From the NCBI RefSeq assembly GCF_039555335.1, contig NC_092635.1:56332258-56396257 (forward strand): a stretch of 64,000 bases of DNA, given 5' to 3'. Positions 29,397 to 41,200 of this stretch are shown here, piece by piece. The DNA comes from Amphiura filiformis. Taxonomy: Eukaryota; Echinodermata; Ophiuroidea; Amphilepidida; Amphiuridae. The first letter of the stretch is position 1. The number at the start of each line of letters is the position of its first letter. Below the pieces are notes generated by a model. It saw nothing but the letters and a program-made list of their open reading frames with translations. It was not told the origin of the DNA and made no database searches. Position numbers and translations under genes: made by a program.

Positions 29397-29799
29397 CAAT
29401 TAATTCTTAGTTTCCTGTTTCAAGTTTGAAAATAAAGGACGAGGCGACTTTTAATTATTAGTTATTAATTATCTATTACTTTCTTTATTTTGAAAATGTG
29501 GTCGTGACTACTATCAACAGTCCATGTGGTCATTTTGACTAAGACTACGGATTTAATTATTTTACCTTTATAATTGATTTTTTACATTAATATTAGTAGG
29601 GGACCCTACAATGTTCTTGTTTTATATTCATAATCAAAGCTGAGATGATCAAAAACAGATATTGGCAAATAAAAGTAATTACAAAGTCAATTAAAAGATG
29701 AAAATACCTAAATAAAAATTAAATAATTAAATATTTTTCCATTCTTGATTTTGGACGCGCGAGGGAAACAGGAAACTAAGGATCAATTGTAATTGGCCT
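29397..29799. mobile_element. Inverted-repeat element in XPG-like intron 1, about 400 bp
   Basis: The left end aggcccttcacaattaattc with ttagtttcctgtttc is opposed at the right by gaaacaggaaactaaggatc and aattggcct. The interior is very AT-rich. Confidence 0.75.
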
Positions 29800-30106
29800 A
29801 ATGAAAAATAAGCCCTTAATCCTTTCCTTCATCACCGAATACAAGTCACACACTTAAAATAATTTCTTAATATATGAATAGTATTGTAAATAATTGTGGT
29901 TCTTGAGAAATATGTCAATTATGAAGATGTTGCGTTTCAACTCTTTTCACATCATAATTTAATACAGAACCACAAGATCTACAAAATTGTAACTGGATTC
30001 AGCACCACACCCGATTTAAAATGATCATAACAAATTTCACTACATGTAGATGGTATACCATCTACATTTATACATAGTATTTAATAAGCTTTTAAGCTTA
30101 ACTTAC

Positions 30107-30261
30107 TTTCGTGGATCAATTCCAGGTTGTGCAGCAGTGTATAGATCCATAAATTGATGCGTCAATGCCTGTACTTCACCACCCAAATCCGCGGCAGAAA
30201 CCCTGGCAGAAACTTTATTTTCTATATTCTTGAATTTTGGGAGTAAAGATTTAATTCCCAT
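30107..30261 (-). CDS. XPG/Rad2 (FEN1-like) nuclease, first coding exon
   Basis: On the minus strand an ATG at 30261-30259 in good context (gtgacaATGG) opens 51 codons plus two bases, ending at a GTAAGT donor. The N-terminus MGIKSLLPKF matches the invariant MGIxxLL start of FEN1, EXO1, GEN1 and XPG, structure-specific nucleases of DNA repair and replication. AADLGGEV about 25 residues in would supply the first catalytic Asp. The next exon gives PIVVFDG, the second hallmark. The initiator Met-Gly is functionally important in this family, which supports the start choice. Subfamily cannot be assigned. It is transcribed divergently from the distant TBK1 and convergently with the SUR-like gene. 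Confidence 0.65.
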
Positions 30262-30380
30262 TGTCACGATTCGATTGTAACCGTGCGTTGAAGCTGGTCA
30301 ACTCCGGGATTGTTTATTTACGATCAGCTGATTGAAGATCACAGGCTGTTTTTAACGGCTGACATCGCTAATTGTTCATA

Positions 30381-30392
30381 ATGCGCATGCGC
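30381..30392. promoter_or_regulatory. NRF1-type palindrome upstream of the XPG-like gene
   Basis: ATGCGCATGCGC matches the NRF1 site core and lies about 120 bp upstream of the minus-strand ATG. Local CpG content is raised. This fits a housekeeping-type promoter; there is no direct evidence of binding. Confidence 0.45.
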
Positions 30393-31480
30393 TAGACATG
30401 CGCATAAAACAAATCGTGTTCCCGTGGTGTTGCCGTCGGGATTGCCCTGGAATTGCCAGAGAAGTATGACCCACCCCCTGGGATACATAGTGTTCCCCCA
30501 TTCTTGAAACAATTGTGCACGAAATTCGAAATTTTGGACAAATAAGGCCTACCACTAATTAATTATGGTTACTAGAAGTTGAATATCGGTCTTATGTTCT
30601 TTCAATTGATTTTGTGCTGAAATGTGCGTGAAAATTTGACTTTCATCGCTTGGAGGGTGCAGAATCGATGCTGAACTGGTCAATTTGGTGCCCCTAAGGG
30701 TGGCGCCCGGGGCACGTTGCACCCCTTTTCCCCTAGTTATGCCACTGGTGCAAGGTGCTAATGGAAGCCACTGGTCGTTTAAAAATATATTTTGACCAAA
30801 AATACTGAGTGAGGGGGTTAGTGAGAGAATGATAATTGAAAATGAGTGACCGTGTTTAGTGAGTCAATGTGCAAGTTTTGTGAGTGTGTGAAAGAATAGG
30901 TTGAGTGATATGTGAGAGTGAATGATGGATAGAGTGAGTGTGTGGGTGAGTAAGGGAGTGGGGTGTGCAGGGGTGAGTATGGGGGTGTGAATTTGTGTGT
31001 GGTGAGAGTGAGTGAAAGACCTGGGTGAAAGACTAAATGAGTTATAAGAGTTTATAGTAGTGATAATGTGAGAAACTAGGTGTGAATGAGATGGCACAGT
31101 GACTGATTGATTGATGAGATTGGTGTGTGAAGGGGTGAGTTGGTGTATGTCAGGGTGAGTTGCGTGGGAGGGAGAGTGAGTGATTGAATGAATGAGTGAA
31201 TTGAGATATGCTTCCTGATGAGAACATTAGGCTGAAGCAATTGCTACAGCCAAGGTAAGTGAGTGAGTGGGTGGTGACGGCGGGGTAATAGTGGGTGGAA
31301 GGGTTAGGGTGGTGATTAGGGTAACTATGTGGTAATTTTGGTTGAAGAAAGGTGATGGTGGAGTAAGGTGGTTGTGTTAAGGTGGTATGATAATAATGGG
31401 TGATGGAGTTAGAGTGAGGATGGGATAGGGTGGTGATTAGGGTGACTGTGGTAAGGAGTGGGGTAATGGTGGGTGGTGGG

Positions 31481-31764
31481 CAGGGCTGTCAACTTTCTGG
31501 AATTGCTTGGCGTGAGACAGAGGCATACCAGGATTTTCTGACAACAATGTTCATTTTGACCTGTGATTATTTGAGCCACCGCCCTCCAGAATCTGAAAAG
31601 GGACAACAAATTATTTGGATGATGCGTGACATTTTACTCATTTTCCAGCTTTTTGCGTGAGATTTACTACCAAGGCGTGAGATTATACTACCTTGGCGTG
31701 AGACCGTGAGAAAGTGACCCAATGCGTGAGACTCACGGCCAATGCGTGAGAGTTGACAGCCCTG
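31481..31764. mobile_element. MITE with CAGGGCTGTCAAC ends
   Basis: The left end CAGGGCTGTCAACTTTC and right end gagttgacagccctg are inverted. Near the right, gcgtgaga motifs repeat five times. It interrupts the minisatellite. Confidence 0.85.
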
Positions 31765-31957
31765 GTGGTGGGTAGGGTGGTGTGATAATAGTGGGAGGTG
31801 GAGTAAGGGTGCGGATGGGATAGGGTATGTGGTGGGGTAAGGTGGTGATGGTGGGGTAGTGTGGTGGGGTAATATTGGGTGGTGGGGTTAGGGTGGTGAT
31901 TAAGGTGACTGTGGTAAGGTGGTGGGTTAATAGTGGGTGATGGGGTAAAGGTGGTTG

Positions 31958-32313
31958 TTATATTTCAGGCATATTTCAGGTATATTTTATTAAATGTCAT
32001 AGCAGTATTAAAACACTGAATTGCGACACAATTTACAACTTATAAACATCAAAATTTACACATTAATTAATACAACATAAAAATATATATCTATGTACAA
32101 TTTCAAAGTAATATATTACTACATCAAAAAACATATTTAAAAGAAAAAGGGATTATAAAAACACAAATTAAATCAAATTCATAAATAGTCAAAGAGGTAA
32201 GAGTAGTGCACTGGTAGGGAGCTCAATTATTGCACAAAAACATTTTGATTGAAATGATACATGAATATTGCACACTGTTTTGGTGAAAGATTTTCACTGA
32301 GCATATACAAGCT
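31958..32313. mobile_element. AT-rich insertion in the minisatellite
   Basis: About 355 bp of AT-rich sequence with abrupt borders to G-rich minisatellite on both sides. There are no clear inverted ends. It could be the 3' part of a non-LTR retroelement; family not recognised. Confidence 0.4.
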
Positions 32314-32318
32314 CAGGT

Positions 32319-32372
32319 GACTATGTGGTAAGGTGTTGGGTAATGGGTTACGGTTCGCTATCTCTAAGGACC
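32319..32372 (+). repeat. 54-bp direct duplication, copy 1
   Basis: The segment from gactatgtggtaaggtg to ctctaaggacc is identical to 32671-32724. It includes one ggttcgctatctctaagg unit, the building block of the large inverted array. Confidence 0.9.
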
Positions 32373-32670
32373 ACAAGTTGTGTTAGAGTAGGGAGGTGGT
32401 GGGATAATGGGTAGGGTAGTGTTGTGGGGTAAATGTGGTGGGGTTAATGTGGGGGTTAATGTGATAATTAGGATGACTATGTGGTAAGGTGTTGGGTAAT
32501 GGTGGGTGGTGGGGTAATAGTGGATGTTGGGGTAAAGGGTGGGTGGAGGGTAGGGTGGTGTGATAATAGTGGGTGGTGAAGTAAGGGTGTGGATGGGATA
32601 GGGTACATGTGGGGTAAGTTGGTGATTATGGGGTAGTGTGGTGTGGTAATATTGGGTGGTGGGTTAGGGT

Positions 32671-32724
32671 GACTATGTGGTAAGGTGTTGGGTAATGGGT
32701 TACGGTTCGCTATCTCTAAGGACC
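32671..32724 (+). repeat. 54-bp direct duplication, copy 2
   Basis: Identical to 32319-32372. Its right part forms the left border of the inverted array. Confidence 0.9.
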
Positions 32725-33780
32725 GCTATCTCTAAGGTTCGCTATCCCTAAGGTTCGTTATCACTAATTACAAAAAAGGTCCACTATACCTAAAGTTCGA
32801 TATCACTAATTTTGAAAAAGGTTCGGTATTCCTAAGGTTCGATATCACTAATTTTAAATAAGGTTCGCTATCTCTAATTTTAAATAAGGTCCGCTATCAC
32901 TAATTTATTGAAGGTTCGTTATTTTTAAGGTTCGCTATCACTAATTTAAAATAAGGTCCGCTATCTCTAATTTTAACAATCCCGGTATCCCTAAGGTTCG
33001 CTATCTCTAATTTCAAATAAGGTCCGCTATCTCTAAGGTTCGCTATCTCTAAGGTTGGCTATCTCTAAGGTTCGCTATCACTAATTTCAAACAAGGTTCG
33101 CTATCTCTAATTTATAATAAGGTTCGCTATCTCTAATTTTAAATAAGGTTCGCTATCTCTAATTTTAAATAAGGCTCACTATCTCTAATTTTAAATAAGG
33201 TTCGCTATAAGGTTCCTTATTTGAAATTAGAGATATCGGACCTTATTTAAAATTAGAGATAGCGGACCTTTTTTAAAATTAGAGATAGCGGACCTTTTTA
33301 AAAATTAGAGATAGTGGACCTTATTTAAAATTAGAGATAGTGGACATTATTTAAGATTAGTGATAACGAACCTTAGGTATAGCGCACCCTAATCAAAATT
33401 AGTGATAGCGAACCTTAGAGATAGCGAACCTTAATTAATTAGGGATAGCGAACCCTAAACAAAATTAGTGATAGCGTAACCTTAGGTATAGCGGACCTTT
33501 ATTGCAATTAGTGATAACGAACCTTAGAGATAGCGAACCTTCAATAAATTAGTGATAGCGGACCTTATTCAAAATTAGTGATAGCGAACCTTATTTTAAT
33601 AGTGATATCGAACCTTAGAACTAGCGAACCTTATTCTAAATTAGTGATATCGATCCTTAGAAGTAGCGGACTTTTTTTTAGGTATAGCGAGCCCTTTTCT
33701 CTATTAGAGATTCTGATCTCCATAGACTTGACACGTTAGTGATAGCGAACCTTAGAGATAGCGAACCTTAGAGATAGCGG
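32703..33780. mobile_element. Inverted tandem array of ggttcgctatctctaa units (TU/FB-like)
   Basis: Left half (to about 33208): direct units of about 20-26 bp, ggttcgctatctctaa plus a variable ttttaaataa spacer. Right half: the same units inverted (ttagagatagcggacc). The turn is near 33205-33215. The whole can fold into one long hairpin of short tandem repeats. This is the architecture described for sea-urchin TU and Drosophila FB foldback elements. Membership in either family is not shown. Confidence 0.75.
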
Positions 33781-34330
33781 GATGTCACAGGGTAATGGTG
33801 GGTGGTGGGGTAATAGTGGGTGGTGGGGTAAGGGTGGTTGTTAGAGTAGGGAGGGTGGTGGGATAATGGATAGGGTAGGGTTATGTGATAATATTGGGTG
33901 GTAAGGTTAAGGTGGTGCTTATGGTGACTATATGGTAAGGTGGTCAGGTAATGGTGGGTGGTGGGATAAGGGTGGTGTTTAAGGTGACTATGGGATAGTG
34001 GTGGAAGGTGGGGTAATAGTGGTTGGTGGGGTAAAAGTGGGTGGGAGGCCGAGGGTAATAGTGGGTGGTGAGGTTAGGGTGGTGATTAGGGTGACTATTT
34101 GGTAAGGTGGTGGGTAATAGTGCTTGGGGTAATAGTGGGTGGTGAGGTAAGGGTGGTGATTAGGGTGACTATGTGGTAAGGTGGTGGGGTAATGGTGGGT
34201 GGCGGTGTAATAGTGGGTAATGTGGTTAGGGTGGTGATTATGGTGGGGTAAGGGTGGTTGTGTTCTCTGTTGACAAGGGGCAGTCTTGGTGGGGTAATGG
34301 TGGGTGGTGGTTTAATGGTGGGTGGTGATT

Positions 34331-34513
34331 AGCATGCGCGTATTTTGGGGGGGCTTTGGGGGCGCCAGCCCCCCGGGGTCAAAGTTGGGGGCGGCAAAAA
34401 CGAAGGGGCGGCGGAAGAAGAAGGGGCGGCAAAAACAGGGGCGGCAAAAACGAAGGGGGCGGTAAAACGAATTAGCAAAGAAATTTTTTTTTTTTTTTTT
34501 TGCTTTTCACTTT
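34331..34513 (+). mobile_element. Element M, left part (split by K1)
   Basis: It begins gcatgcgcgtattttgggg and carries ggggcggcaaaaacgaag repeats. Continuity with 42343-42457 is shown by the intact copy at 28014-28335. Flanking gattag on both outer sides may be the target duplication. Confidence 0.75.
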
Positions 34514-35185
34514 TGCTGAACCATGAAATGGTATCAGCCTATAAGAGTGTATGTTACTAGCTTACTTACTAGCTTACTTACTAGCTTACTTACTAAGTTA
34601 CTAGCTTACTAACTAACCATTTGGTCTGAAATGGACATATCTCTAAATGCCACGAAGGTATGACCCCATGAGTGGTGTCATATGAAAGAGGAAAACATAA
34701 AGAATATAATAAAAATATTTCCAAACGTCGGAGGTCATCCAGGGGTCACAGGGGTCAAAAAAGGTCATTTTAACTGAAAATGCTCAGATTGAGCTTAAAT
34801 TTAAATGTAATGATCCTTGTGACATTCTAAACATGTTTCAAACATATAAAAATGTATTTAAGGTCATTAAGGGGTCATAAAGGGGTCAAAGGTCAAGGTT
34901 CTCAAAATGCTCCAATTGAGCTGAAATTTAAATGCAATGATCCTTATGATATTCTAAACATTTAAAAAATATTTTAAGATTCATTTAAAGTCATTAAGGG
35001 GGTCAAAGGTCAAGTTTTCCAAAATGCTCCGATTGAGCTGAAATTTAAACGCAATGATCCTTATGACATTCTAAACATGTTGAAAATATTTTCAAATTCA
35101 TTTAAGGCCATTAACGCGGCTGTGTACTCAAGACGTTGTTTCTTTCGCAAAATTGAGTTTTTTTGATATTTGTTACTTTGTTATT

Positions 35186-36427
35186 TGCTGAACCATGAAA
35201 TGGTATCAGCCTATAGGAGTGAATGTTACTTACTAGCTTACTTACTAGCTTACTTACTAACTGACTAACCATTTGGTCTGAAATGGACATATCTCTAATT
35301 GCCACGAAGGTATGATCCCATGAGGGGTGTCATATGAAAGAGAAAAACATAAAGAATATAATAAAAATATTTCCAAACGTCGAAGGTCATCCAGGGGTCA
35401 CGGGGGTCAAAAAGGTCTTACTAACTGACTAACCATTTGGTCTGAAATGGACATATCTCTAAATGTTACGAAGGTATGACCCCATGAGTGGTGTCATATG
35501 AAAGAGGAAAACATAAAGAATATAATAAAATATTTCCAAACGTCGAAGGTCATCCAGGGGTCACGGGGGTCAAAAAAGGTCATTTTAACCGAAAATGGTC
35601 CGATTGAGCTTAAATTTAAATGCAATGATCCTTAAGACATTCTAAACAGCTAAAAAATATTTTAAAATTCATTTAAGGTCATTAAAGGGTCATAAAGGGG
35701 TCAAAGGTCAAGTTTTTCAAAATGCTCCAATTGAGCTGAAATTTATATGCAATGATCCTTATGATATTCTAAACATTTTAAAAACATTTTAAGATTCATT
35801 AAAGTTCATTAAGGGGTCATAAAGGGGTAAAAGTTCAAGTTTTCCAAAAATCCTCCGATTGAGCTGAAATTGAAACGCAATGATCCTTGTGACATTCTCA
35901 ACATGTTGAAAATATTTTAAAATTCATTGAAGGTCATTAAGGGGCAATAAAGGGGTCAAAGGTCAAGTTTTCAAAATGCTTCAATTCAGCTGAAATTTAA
36001 ATGCAATGATCCTTATGACATTCTTAACATGTTTTAAATATTTTAAAATTCATTTAAGGTCATTAAGGGGGTCATACAGAGGTCAAAAGTCAAGTTTTCA
36101 AAATGCCAGCTTCTCACGATCAAGGTATATTAAAACGGCAAATAATGAAACAGTCTTATTAAAATTAATACTATCCTGCACAGTATTGCTGCTTGATCAG
36201 ATCGTCACAGTCATCCGCCTAACTTACCTCGTGCCCTTGCAAAGGGCACAGTTGCTCTAGTTTATTTTATATTCTTTACTTTTCCTCTTTCATTAACACC
36301 ACTCGAGCGGTACCTTCGTAGCATTTCGAGATTATGTCCATTACAGACTCAGGGTGACAGTGGTATAGGCCTACCACAATAACTGCCGAAGCCACATGGT
36401 TCAGCTATGGTGCGGTTATCGCTCTAG
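35186..36427 (+). mobile_element. Helentron-like element K2
   Basis: It has the same 5' hairpin end (TGCTGAACCATG) and 3' end (CATGGTTCAGC...CGCTCTAG) as K1, with direct AGGTCA-rich units between. A second, H2-type 3' terminus ends at 36260. Left and right flanks are T and T. It lies inside Z. Confidence 0.8.
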
Positions 36428-36831
36428 TTTATAAATACAAGGAAAGAAAATCCAGATTTATAAACTCCAACTGCGCTATTTTATGGATTTTATTTCACTA
36501 TTTCATTCGTGTTTGCAATTTTAAAAGAGAGAAAATTTTTGTTGTATCAGCGAGGTACACGCGCGCAACAACGCATCGCGCTGTGTATCGCGCAATTTGT
36601 TAACGCACAGATACGCTACGCATACGCGACGCTTATCTGCATGCGTGGCGCATCCTTTGGAAACACTAATTTCAAGTGGTCAAATGGCTCCGTTTTAGCT
36701 GATAAAATGTGGGTTTTTTCAAGTTCTTTCCTCGATTTGAATATCAAGTTATGAATGGATTTCGCTCAAACTTCTCAACGGGCTGTGGATTTACCCGATG
36801 TTCACGTAATATAAGGTAGAACTAGAGCGAT
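36428..36831. other. 404-bp spacer between K2 and K3
   Basis: This non-repetitive, CpG-containing sequence (acgcgcgcaacaacgcatcg, tacgcatacgcgacgc) is bounded by two outward CTAG ends. It is probably part of Z, isolated by two separate K insertions. Confidence 0.5.
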
Positions 36832-37598
36832 AACCGCACCATAGCTGAACCATGTGGCTTCGGCAGTATATTGTGGTAGGCCTAGATACCACTGTCATCA
36901 TTGCATTTAAATTTCAGCTCAATTGAAGCATTTTGAAAACTTGACATTTGACCCCTTTATTGCCCATTAATGACCTTAAATGAACTTTAAAATATTTTAA
37001 ACATGTTTAGAATGTAAAAAAAATCATAGCATATAAATTTCAGCTCAATTGGAGCATTTTGAAAAACTTGACCTTTGACCCCTTTATGACCCCCTTAAAG
37101 AGCCTTAAATGAATTTTAAAATATTTTTAAATGTTTACAATGTCATAAGGATCATTGCATTTAAATTTCAGCTCAATTGGAGCATTTTGAAAACATTGAC
37201 CTTTGACCCCTTTATGACCCTTTAATGACCTTAAATAAATTTTTTAATGTTTTAAACATGTTTAGAATGTCATAAGGATCATTGCATTTAATTTTGAGCA
37301 CAATCGGAGCATTTTCGGTTAAAATGACCTTTTTTGACCCCTGTGACCCCAAGATGACCTCTGACGTTTGGAAATATTGTTATTATATTCTTTATGTTTT
37401 CCTCTTTCATATGACACCACTCATGGGGTCATACCTTCGTGGCATTTAGAGATATGTCCATTTCAGACCAAATGGTTAGTCAGTAAGCTAGTAACTTAGT
37501 AAGTAAGCTAGTAACTTAGTAAGTAAGCTAGTAAGTAAGCTAGTAAGTAAGCTAGTAACATTCACTCTTATAGGCTGATACCATTTCATGGTTCAGCA
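36832..37598 (-). mobile_element. Helentron-like element K3 (inverted, shortened)
   Basis: On the minus strand it runs from TGCTGAACCATG at 37598 to CTCTAG ending at 36832. It has the same units as K2 but lacks the segment with the second 3' terminus. K2 and K3 are tail to tail. Confidence 0.8.
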
Positions 37599-38275
37599 AA
37601 AACGAAAACTGCCGCATTCTCCTGTGAGATTCGATGAAAGGGCAAAATGTGACCACTTTAAACTTCAACGGTCATTATTTCAATGTTCATTTTGTCGGTA
37701 AAATGACGATTTAGGTACACGATAACTCAATAAATACAGCATCTATAGGTGAGCAAAATATGATCATCGTAAAAAGCATAATCGACTCAAGAAACGGTTT
37801 TCTCATTTTTTTATATTTTGGTATATTTCCGATTTTAGGCATCATTTTATGCAAATAGGCGTTTGTGAATTTTAAAAAGTTCAATTTGATGCCTTATATG
37901 GTCAATATCTCAAAAACTAAGGCCAATATCAAAAAAAAAATAAAAAACCGTTTTTGGAATGGAGCCTCAAGATTGAGCTAAAAACAAAATAAAATATTTT
38001 GGAAAGAGTGTTTTTTTGTTATGATGTACCTAACAAATATTGCCAAAAACTCACTGTTTTGTGATTTTCTTCATAATTGTTGTTTTTACCCCAAATCTGT
38101 ATTTATATTAAGATTTATTGATGTCTTGCCTTCATAAAAATGTATACTTTTATATGTCTTGCGCGAATAATTACAAAGTTATTGCACTTTTACTACATGC
38201 ATGTCTGAGAGTACACAGCCTCCTTAAGGGGCAATAGAGGGGTCAAAGGTCAAGTTTTCAAAATGCCTCAATTCT

Positions 38276-41200
38276 CGCGATTCCAAATACAGCGCGCCAC
38301 CAACGACGGCAGTGAAAATTGGCATTTCCCGTGTCTGGGGTCGACATCCTTTTTCATCAACCATAGCTGACCATGTTTGTGATTATTACTCTAAAAACAC
38401 AATGTTTTGTAGTACATTTTGAAATTTTTTGAGACTTTCTGTGTTGAAGTGAAATATTGCACTTTGATATTCACATATCTTTTTCTAAAACCCGCAAACT
38501 TGATGTTGATAGGCCTACTAGGTGTTAACTTTTTGTTATCCCATTTTCTAAAACCGCCCTTTTTTGTTTTTAAACTTTACGATGCTTTTCAGCCCGATAC
38601 GCGCGAGCCTAGTCAATGCGAAGTATAGGCCTAGGCCTGTCCTTTTTAATGGAAAACGCATAGGTTTTATTTTGGTTATTAGAATAAATTGTTTTAATTC
38701 TTTCTGAATTTATTGTTTGTTCAATACGATAATAATATAACACCAGCATACTTAAGAACATCCATACTATAGGTGTTGCGTTTTTGTAATCGGCCTACAT
38801 TTTCTAAAAATGATGTTTTTTTGCACGAAGGCGCTTAGCGGCCCGCCGCGCGGGATAGGCCTACAGCAAAGAAATTCAAGTAAATTTTAAAAAGATTCTT
38901 AATACTCATTACTTATAAACATGCATCACATTGGTTTGCAGTTTTTGTTATTTGTAATTGTTTGATTTGTCTTTATTTTATTTTTAGCCTAAATTTGTAT
39001 TTTTAATTATATTACTATCAAACATTTAAAAAATTACGATCGCAATAAAAACACTTTGTAGGCATAGCTTACCGCATAAAAATAACATTTATTTTTTATT
39101 AATATTTCAATTCGAGACTTTAATGCATTTCAACAATACCTCATAGAGTTCTAGCATAATAATAAAGATGAAGAAAGTTTCAAACTGCAAAAGAGTACAT
39201 GAATTTTAAAAGATCATTATTTTAAGGTAGGCCTATATCAAGAAAATATGCATGCAAAAACTTCATAACTTTAGAACCAAGTATTCTAGACCTTTGGTGT
39301 TTTCAGTTTAAAATGATAGCCTATTGTACGTGTAATGGTTACACAATTGTCAAAAATGCCTCCTTTGGCCCCCATGAACCAGATCGTGTCACAATTAAGG
39401 TTTAAATTTGACAATTGTCATGTCCGATTTTAATATTAATTCATGTTTCTTTTAATTTTTCATATTTTATTTTTACTTCCGCTTTCTTGCATGTCATACC
39501 ATCTTTATTTCATCTTTCCCTTTAATAATTCATAACCCAAGGAAATTTACTCTTAATGTAGGCCTAGGCCTACTCCCAAATAGCACACGTTGGTTGGAAT
39601 GAGTTTCTTTTTAGTCATATTATCGGTCGGCACAACATTGAAAAATCAAAAACCTTTTCGACTAAATCAATTGGACAATTTTAAACACCTAGGCCTAGGC
39701 CTATACATGTTTTTTAAAAAGAAAAAGAAAATGGAAAAGATTAAAATCTTTCCCATTTTCCTTTTCTTTCTCATGAAATTATAAGTCAACACTATGAAAA
39801 GAACTGAACTGTAGTGTAGCCCATCCTTTACGGCACTGACTTTGGCCAAATTGGAAAGGTTTAAATTCGGAGGATCGACATTTCTTGCATATTAAATAAT
39901 GGATCAGGCCCATGGATCAAGGACTCAACCTATAGTAAAGAGGTCAAATCTGGGGATGGACTTTATTGGAGGGGTGAACACATTGTTTAGGCCTGCTTCA
40001 TTTGAAACTGAAGGGGCGAACCGGGACCCCCCCACACACACACACACACATACACCGATTTACGGCGAAGGATATAGGCCTACTGTACAATAACGGACAA
40101 TTTGCAGTTGATGTTTTTGACAAAAACAAGATAACTTAACATGATTAACAATAGTTTGGAGGCCATTATAGGCCTAAATGAAAATGAAAACGTGCCTATT
40201 CACACAGAAGGGTAGGTCTATTCGAGCCCCCTGCGCCAAATTTATTGAGGGGCTGAGCCTATGTAATTTTGTTGACAGAACTGCACCACGAGAGCTTATT
40301 TTAAAAATTAACAGGTTTATTTGTTTAGTGCAAGTATATATTTTCTCCCGACATTATACATTGGGGCCAAAGTGTTTTGTTTAATATAGGGCTATATATC
40401 GAAGGAAATGGCTTCTAAATCTACGACCTTTCGTGGTCATACAGTAGGCCTACATCATGCTATAAAGAGTGTTTCAAACGTCACTCGAAAAATGCTTTAT
40501 AAGGTTATAAATGTAAAACATCTATAGGCCTAGGTTGGAAAAACAATAATAAAAATACAAATAAGACAAGCGTTCAAAACATTTTTGAAAACCAAAAGCT
40601 TTTATCTTAATCATGTATCACGCATGGTAATAATTATGGGAAAAGTTATCCAAACAAGAAATAAAGGCACGAATTTGCGTTTTAGATTAAATTTTCTGTT
40701 TGAAATTGTCTTGCATCAAAAGCATTTGCTATTATAGGCCTACAATGTACCCAAACTCGAAAATTGACATTTTGACATCGGGTTTATAGGCCTAGATGGT
40801 CGATCAGCATCAGAGACATCAACATTTTTGACATCGAGTTTTAACCGTAGATGGTTGATCATAGAGTACATTTGAAATTCGAAAACGTTTTAATCGTATT
40901 AAAAAATAAATGCTTTACGCTGTCCATCATGCTGTTAAAATATGTATTGAATATTTCGTTATTCTAAATATTGAGAATTAGGTCTACTTTACTTAAAACA
41001 AACAAGGTTTAAAAATTGTGGGTATTTAAAGGATATATTCATGAGGGTCTAAGTAGGCCTATCCCCAATCATATTTTTCAGTGTTTTCTTTTCTTGTAAA
41101 CGAGAGCCTAAAGTATTTTCCCAAGAGCCTCGGATCGGGTTCGGAAAAGTTTGAAAATAAGGGTTTAATTGATGCCCATTATTTTGTGTGGGAATAGGCC

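Larger units (their letters stand above)
30790..34330 (+). repeat. G-rich minisatellite (tgagtg, then ggtaatagtgggtggtgg)
   Basis: The first 400 bp are (t)gagtg-rich. From about 31255 irregular units such as gggtaatggtgggtggtg and gggtggtgattagggtgac predominate. The plus strand is strongly G-rich with many GGG runs. It is interrupted at 31481-31764, 31958-32313 and 32703-33780, and resumes at 42458-42860 beyond the K1 complex, so the original array spanned all of these insertions. Confidence 0.85.
35115..38223. mobile_element. Element Z, piggyBac-like TTAA insertion (split by K2/K3)
   Basis: TTAA lies on both sides (35111-35114 and 38224-38227) in the repeat body of K1. The ends CGCGGCTGTGTACTC and GAGTACACAGCCTCC are inverted. 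Its own sequence is about 1.1 kb, without a transposase. TTAA duplication is typical of piggyBac-type transposons; the assignment is inference. Confidence 0.7.
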
